Shown: in pieces, positions 59,429 to 64,000 of the stretch
Layout of the letters: every line of letters starts with the position of its first letter
Position numbering within the stretch: the stretch's first letter is position 1
Source: Pseudidiomarina indica
Lineage (GTDB): Bacteria; Pseudomonadota; Gammaproteobacteria; Enterobacterales; Alteromonadaceae
Reading direction: 5' to 3'
Assembly (NCBI GenBank): GCA_029279945.1
Contig: JAJUHK010000006.1
Coordinates: 1 to 64,000 of the forward strand
Length of the DNA stretch: 64,000 bases
Translations under genes and position numbers: made by a program
Notes under the pieces: model-generated
The model's input: the letters and a program-made list of their open reading frames with translations, nothing else
What the model was told of the DNA's origin: nothing
The model's database searches: none

Positions 59429-61891
59429 TTGAAAATTTTAAAGTGGGTGCTGGGTGTTTTAGCCGTCGCAATTTTAGTCGGCTCAACTGCCGTTGTGGGC
59501 CTATATTTCTATTGGAAAGATGATTTACCAAGTGTTGCCGAGCTGCGTGAGGTGCGCTTACAAACCCCCATGCAGGTTTATTCTGCCGACGGTGAGCTGA
59601 TTGCACAGTTCGGTGAGATTCGGCGAATTCCACTGAAATTAGAAGAGATTCCGCAACCACTTATCAATGCTTTCTTAGCGACCGAGGATCAACGGTTTTA
59701 TCAGCATTTTGGTATCGACCCGATTGGGGTTGCACGGGCATTTTTCCTATTGTTGACCAGCGGTGAGATTCAAGGTGGTGGTAGTACCATTACCCAGCAA
59801 TTAGCTCGTAACGTGTATTTGAGCTTTGAACAAACGTGGTCTCGCAAAATAAAAGAGGCGTTCATTGCGCTGCGCATGGAGCGTGAGTTGACCAAGGATG
59901 AAATTCTCGAGTTATATCTGAATAAAATTGCGTTTGGACAACGAGCGCATGGCGTGGGTGCTGCCGCGCAAGTGTATTACGGTAAAGATGTGCGTGAGCT
60001 CAGTATTGCTCAAATGGCGATGATCGCGGGCTTACCCAAGGCACCATCAACCATGAACCCTATTACTAATCCAGAGCGTGCGCGGGAGCGTCGTGCAGTC
60101 GTGCTGGGGCGGATGCTTGCGGAAAATGTTATCACGGACCGAGAGTATCGTGAGGCTTTGGCTGAGCCGATTGAATCCCGCCTGCATGGTGCCGAAGTAA
60201 CGATGCATGCACCATACTTGGCGGAAATGGTGCGTGCCGAAATGGTTGTTCGTTATGGTGAAGATTATGCCTATAACTCAGGCTTGAAAGTATTCACTAC
60301 GGTAAGCGCGAAACAACAACGAGCAGCCCAGCACGCCCTACAAACCCATCTGCATCTATACGATGAGCGCCATGGGTATCGTGGGCCAGAAGCGGTGGTG
60401 TGGCAGCCTGACGAGGAGCCCTGGCCGCTTGACCAAGTTATCGACTATTTACGTGAGCAAAGCAGCATTGGTATGACAGTCCCCGCAATAGTCATGCGTG
60501 TGGCTGAACAATCGGCGGTGGTTTTGACCGCTAGCGGGCAACCGCACGAGATACCATGGTCAGGCTTGGCTTGGGCGCGCGCATATATGCATGCCGATCG
60601 GCAAGGGCCGCCACCCCAAGTGGCGAGTGATGTGCTACAGCCAGGGCAACTGGTACGTATTCGTAGCACAGATCAAGGGTTACGCTTAGCGCAGATTCCT
60701 GAACCAAGTGCGGCGGTGATTGCACTGCGTCCACAAGATGGCAGTATTGCCGCCGCTGTCGGTGGTTATAGCTTTGCGATTAGCCAATATAACCGGGCAA
60801 TTCAGGCGAAACGGCAATCAGGTTCAAATATTAAGCCGTTTATTTATTCGGCAGCATTAGAAAATGGCTTTACATTAGCAACTTTGGTGAATGATGCCCC
60901 GATCAACCAATGGAATCCTGGTAGTGGTATTGCTTGGCGTCCACGTAATTCACCTGATGTATACGAAGGACCAATTCGCGTTCGGCAAGGGTTAGCGAAA
61001 TCTAAGAACGTCGTGTCGGTGCGTTTGCTACGCGCTATTGGGATAGATACTACGGTCGAATATCTGGCCCGATTTGGCTTCAACATTGATGAATTGCCGC
61101 GCAATGAATCCTTGTCGTTAGGTTCAGCATCCATGACTCCGCTTGAGGTAGCACGCGGCTACGCTGTGTTTGCAAATGGTGGTTATTTGGTTGAGCCGTA
61201 CTTTATTGAACGTGTGGTTGATGACAATGACCACGTGATTTTTAAGGCACAGCCGACGGTCGCCTGTGTACCCTGTGAAGATGGCTCTCGAGACGTGGTG
61301 CAGGCTCCGCAAGTGATTACTGAGCAAAATGCATTCTTAATCACTGAAGCATTAAGTTCGGCCGTATGGGGTGGGGGTAGCTGGCAGCACAAGACTGGTT
61401 GGAACGGTACCGCATGGCGGATCCAGCGGTCGAAGCCAATTGTAGATTTAGCAGGCCGTAATATTGTTGGTAAAACGGGTACCACGAACGATATTAAAGA
61501 TGCTTGGTTCTCAGGTTATGTGAGTGGCTTAGTAAGCACCGCTTGGGTTGGTTTTGACAACCTTGAGCGCGCATTGGGTAGTACAACGATGAACAGTAAC
61601 CTGACGGCTGAAGAACAGGCCATTACCGGTGCTGAGGGTGGTGCTAAAACAGCACTCCCGATGTGGATTGATTTCATGGAAGTAGCGTTAGAGGAAGCGA
61701 CCATTGAGCCGTTCCAAGTGCCACCAGGATTAGTGATGGCACGGATTGATCTGGAAACGGGTAAACTGAGTCGCAAAAATGATCACACGTCGCGATTCGA
61801 ATACTTCCTGCCAGGAACGGCACCGACCGAGTTTGCTGATTCCAAGCCGGCGAATCGCGATATCTTTAGCAACGAAGACTCAATCTTCTAA
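59429..61891 (+). CDS. mrcA: Penicillin-binding protein 1A
   Basis: 820 residues from a TTG start with AAGGGG 7 bases upstream. A bifunctional peptidoglycan synthase anchored by one N-terminal helix (about 5-30). The GT51 transglycosylase has the catalytic Glu in 'ATEDQRFYQHFGID' and 'GGGSTITQQLARNVYLSFEQTWSRKIKEA'. The OB-like insert typical of PBP1A follows. The transpeptidase has SxxK 'SGSNIKPFIY' near 465, SxN 'AKSKNVVS' and 'VGKTGTTND' near 680. Divergent from the pil operon, the usual neighbour of mrcA/ponA. Confidence 0.97.
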   Translation: MKILKWVLGVLAVAILVGSTAVVGLYFYWKDDLPSVAELREVRLQTPMQVYSADGELIAQFGEIRRIPLKLEEIPQPLINAFLATEDQRFYQHFGIDPIGVARAFFLLLTSGEIQGGGSTITQQLARNVYLSFEQTWSRKIKEAFIALRMERELTKDEILELYLNKIAFGQRAHGVGAAAQVYYGKDVRELSIAQMAMIAGLPKAPSTMNPITNPERARERRAVVLGRMLAENVITDREYREALAEPIESRLHGAEVTMHAPYLAEMVRAEMVVRYGEDYAYNSGLKVFTTVSAKQQRAAQHALQTHLHLYDERHGYRGPEAVVWQPDEEPWPLDQVIDYLREQSSIGMTVPAIVMRVAEQSAVVLTASGQPHEIPWSGLAWARAYMHADRQGPPPQVASDVLQPGQLVRIRSTDQGLRLAQIPEPSAAVIALRPQDGSIAAAVGGYSFAISQYNRAIQAKRQSGSNIKPFIYSAALENGFTLATLVNDAPINQWNPGSGIAWRPRNSPDVYEGPIRVRQGLAKSKNVVSVRLLRAIGIDTTVEYLARFGFNIDELPRNESLSLGSASMTPLEVARGYAVFANGGYLVEPYFIERVVDDNDHVIFKAQPTVACVPCEDGSRDVVQAPQVITEQNAFLITEALSSAVWGGGSWQHKTGWNGTAWRIQRSKPIVDLAGRNIVGKTGTTNDIKDAWFSGYVSGLVSTAWVGFDNLERALGSTTMNSNLTAEEQAITGAEGGAKTALPMWIDFMEVALEEATIEPFQVPPGLVMARIDLETGKLSRKNDHTSRFEYFLPGTAPTEFADSKPANRDIFSNEDSIF

Positions 61892-61898
61892 TGTGTGC

Positions 61899-64000
61899 TT
61901 AGCCTTGATGCCGATTGCTGAGGTGACTCAGCAATTGGTTCAAGTCTGATTGTACGCCACCAGCAGTTACTTCTTTACCTGCACCAGGACCACTAATGAC
62001 CAGCGGCATTTCGTGGTACCAGTCGGTATAAATCACGAAAATATTCTCACCTGGAATCAGGTTAGCGAGCATATCTCCTGCTGGGATAAATTCGATACCT
62101 ACACGCGCCTCAACACTATCGTCAGGTTGCACCGCAAAACTCGCAAGCACCCGTGGTACCTTGCCTTGTTGTTGAGCGGTACGATACAGCTCCTGCATGG
62201 GCGCATCGAGTTCAGGCAGACGCTGCATGAATTCCTCGTAAGAAATACCGTGTAATTGTTCGGGTAACAGGCTATCTACTTGGATATCTTGCCAATCGAG
62301 TTTTAAACCGATTTCCCTCGCTAAAATCAGTAGTTTACGAATAATATCCTGGCCGGTTAAGTCGGCCCGTGGATCAGGTTCAGTAAGGCCGCGGTGCTTG
62401 GCTTCGCGAACTAAGTCACTGAACTTCACCTCAGCGTTGAAATTCTCGAACAACCAACTCATGGTTCCTGAGAAAATACCGGAAATACTGCGAATGGTGT
62501 CACCAGAATTAATTAAGTCATTGATAGTGTAGTTTAACGGCAAGCCGGCGCCCACTGTGGTGTTGTAATACCATTCACGTTCGTATTCACGTTGAATCGT
62601 ACGAATTTCGTTGTACTGTGATTCTCGCGATGCGCCAGCGCGTTTATTGGCACTGATAATGTGCACCCCATTAGCAAAGAAGCTTGGGTAGAGTTGTGCT
62701 ACTTCAGTAGAGTCAGTCAGATCAAGCATGACGAGCTCATCACAGCCAGCATTAGCTAGCTCTGGAATTAATTGGCTAAGTTCGTAGGGGCGAGCAAATT
62801 TATCAAAACTGCTTTCCCAGTCATCAAGTTCTAGCCCATGGTAATCCAGCCACATCCGCGTGGAGTTTAAAATACCGAGGATGCGCACGTCCATTTGCTC
62901 ATTGATACGCTCTTGCAAGCGGCGGTATAGCGCTAGCCAAGCACTCCCGATGTTGCCGCGACCTACCACCAGTACACCTAAACTACGACGGTAATTAAAG
63001 AGCTGGCTATGAAGACGGTTTAACAGGCGGTTTTCGAGTTTTTGCTCAAGGATCGCGATAACCGCATTGTTGTCTGGTGAAAAAGCTAACCGACGCAAGT
63101 TCTGGGCACTGAGCTCAGTTTTAAATGTTTGGTATTGCGTGGTTTCCTGAATACGATTCCCGACCAGGGCAATCATCGAGTAGCCTTGCATTTGCACCAC
63201 TTCATCGGCTTCGTCGACATGCTCAAGCCAACGTTCGATGTAATCTAAGTGGTTTTGATGGTAGGCGTAATAAGCATGGTGCTGAGAAATCTCATTCCAG
63301 CTAATGAGAGGCACTAATTCTAATTCTTCGAATTGCTGTATCAGTTTGGCATTGCTCAAATTAACGCGGAATAGCACGACATCGGTTAATGACGTTAAGA
63401 CTTTGCCTTTGGGTTCAGTATCATCGTACTGCCCAATACGCGTTTGTTGGTTTTCTACTTTGAGGCTGGAGCGTACCGCGATCACCATCCGTTTCCGATT
63501 GACCGGTTGGAAGGTACGTGGGTGCAGCACCGGGCTACCGAGACGTGCTAGCTCTTCGGCTTCATGCCAATCAAGTAACGGCAGGCTGACCACGCGTTCA
63601 ACTTTGCGAGGGTCTGCAGAATATACGCCGGCCACATCTTTCCATATAGTGACTTGTTTGGAATCGATAAGACTCCCAACTAGTGTGGCTGAATAGTCAC
63701 TACCATTACGCCCAAGAATCAACGACCGCCCGGTTGGGTCGGAGCAAATGAAACCGGTAACGATAAAGCGCACGCCCGGATGGGGTGCAATTCGATTCAA
63801 TAACCCAATACGAGATACCTCAACACGAATGTGAGGTTCCGGGGCATCGTCGGCAATTAAGAAATCGCGCGCATCAATGTAATCCGCTTTGATGCCTTGT
63901 TGTTTCAACAATGCAGCTAGGAGACGAGCACTCCAAAGTTCACCATAGGATAGCAATTCTGGTCGATGGGTGATGATTTCGTCGCCTTGTAGCCATCCCC
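61899..64000 (-). CDS. metL: Bifunctional aspartokinase II / homoserine dehydrogenase II, 5' end outside the window
   Basis: About 700 codons are visible. The frame stays open to base 64000 ('WLQGDEIITHRPELLSYGELWSARLLAALL'). The kinase part has 'LLSYGELWSARLL', 'VVTGF'-like 'IVTGFICSDPTGRSLILGRNGSDYSATL' and 'DVAGVYSADPRKV'. The dehydrogenase part has 'VLVVGRGNIGSAWL', 'ISANKRAGASRESQYNEI', 'TVGAGLPLNYTINDLINSGD' and 'GLTEPDPRADLTGQDIIRKLLILARE'. MetL-type similarity ('LLSYGE.WSARL' and the 'WLxGDE' lead-in) favours MetL over ThrA. It serves methionine, threonine and lysine synthesis. Confidence 0.95.
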   Translation of the reverse strand, partial: GWLQGDEIITHRPELLSYGELWSARLLAALLKQQGIKADYIDARDFLIADDAPEPHIRVEVSRIGLLNRIAPHPGVRFIVTGFICSDPTGRSLILGRNGSDYSATLVGSLIDSKQVTIWKDVAGVYSADPRKVERVVSLPLLDWHEAEELARLGSPVLHPRTFQPVNRKRMVIAVRSSLKVENQQTRIGQYDDTEPKGKVLTSLTDVVLFRVNLSNAKLIQQFEELELVPLISWNEISQHHAYYAYHQNHLDYIERWLEHVDEADEVVQMQGYSMIALVGNRIQETTQYQTFKTELSAQNLRRLAFSPDNNAVIAILEQKLENRLLNRLHSQLFNYRRSLGVLVVGRGNIGSAWLALYRRLQERINEQMDVRILGILNSTRMWLDYHGLELDDWESSFDKFARPYELSQLIPELANAGCDELVMLDLTDSTEVAQLYPSFFANGVHIISANKRAGASRESQYNEIRTIQREYEREWYYNTTVGAGLPLNYTINDLINSGDTIRSISGIFSGTMSWLFENFNAEVKFSDLVREAKHRGLTEPDPRADLTGQDIIRKLLILAREIGLKLDWQDIQVDSLLPEQLHGISYEEFMQRLPELDAPMQELYRTAQQQGKVPRVLASFAVQPDDSVEARVGIEFIPAGDMLANLIPGENIFVIYTDWYHEMPLVISGPGAGKEVTAGGVQSDLNQLLSHLSNRHQG

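Noticed and set aside
1-64000. CRISPR arrays, tRNA genes, prophage or intact insertion sequences
   Set aside because: I saw no regularly spaced repeats, no tRNA cloverleaf blocks with CCA-type ends, no phage structural genes and no transposase reading frame.

Overview
The window looks like chromosomal DNA of a marine-type gammaproteobacterium of the alteromonad grouping, possibly Idiomarinaceae. That placement is an inference from gene order and protein family resemblance, not from a database search. Typical gammaproteobacterial synteny is present: hemYXDC facing cyaY/lptM-lysA-dapF-DUF484-xerC-yigB-uvrD, pilMN(OP)Q-aroK-aroB-dam, an rRNA operon end and metL. Genes are tightly packed, with many ATGA overlaps, and I see no CRISPR array and no intact transposase.

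Layout. 1-125: 3' end of a 5S rRNA and its terminator. 0.26-1.44 kb: yceJ-yceI. 1.47-5.82 kb (minus): hemY, hemX, hemD, hemC and cyaY. 5.9-12.7 kb (plus): lptM, lysA, dapF, DUF484, xerC, yigB, uvrD. 12.7-17.5 kb: rarD, recQ, an unrecognised P-loop-like protein and an MscS channel. 17.4-22.8 kb: a fused 2-oxoacid dehydrogenase E1 with a malonyltransferase-like partner, glutaryl-CoA dehydrogenase and a divergent LysR regulator. 22.8-24.4 kb: a ferredoxin and the tRNA hydroxylase TrhP.

24.4-42.9 kb is an island for anaerobic respiration and nitric-oxide stress: narL, narK, narX, tpm, the quinol NO reductase norB, class III ribonucleotide reductase nrdGD, oxygen-independent hemN, oxygen-independent ubiquinone genes ubiT/ubiUV, nnrS, norR, an iron-sulfur repair hemerythrin (ric) and fnr. 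The DNA shows how it may be wired. FNR-type boxes (TTGAT-N4-ATCAA) lie before trhP, nrdG and hemN, over the fnr ribosome site, and between norR and ric. Two well-formed sigma-54 promoters precede norB and ric, as expected for NorR control.

42.9-49.9 kb is the most unusual part. After an intact gdt1-type exporter and a DsbA-like gene, a 5.5 kb segment (44334-49858) is bounded by two Tn7-type ends. Each end has an 8-base TGTRAACT terminus followed by paired 22-base TnsB-type repeats with the core ACAATAAAGT, in inverted orientation. There are no tns genes inside. The segment holds a 5'-truncated second gdt1, an internally deleted SDR gene, a small membrane protein, an Scs-type thiol-redox/copper-tolerance operon (scsB-scsD-scsC) and a dbpA helicase cut off by the right end. 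The right end stops 4 bases short of the stop codon of a YhiN-family gene, a family I recall as a Tn7-like attachment locus. I read it as a defective or trans-mobilised Tn7-like element carrying captured chromosomal genes.

49.9-59.3 kb (minus): yhiN, a peroxiredoxin, rsmJ, elaA, dam, aroB, aroK and a type IV pilus assembly operon in which PilO and PilP appear fused. 59.4-61.9 kb: mrcA (PBP1A). 61.9-64 kb: metL, running off the window.
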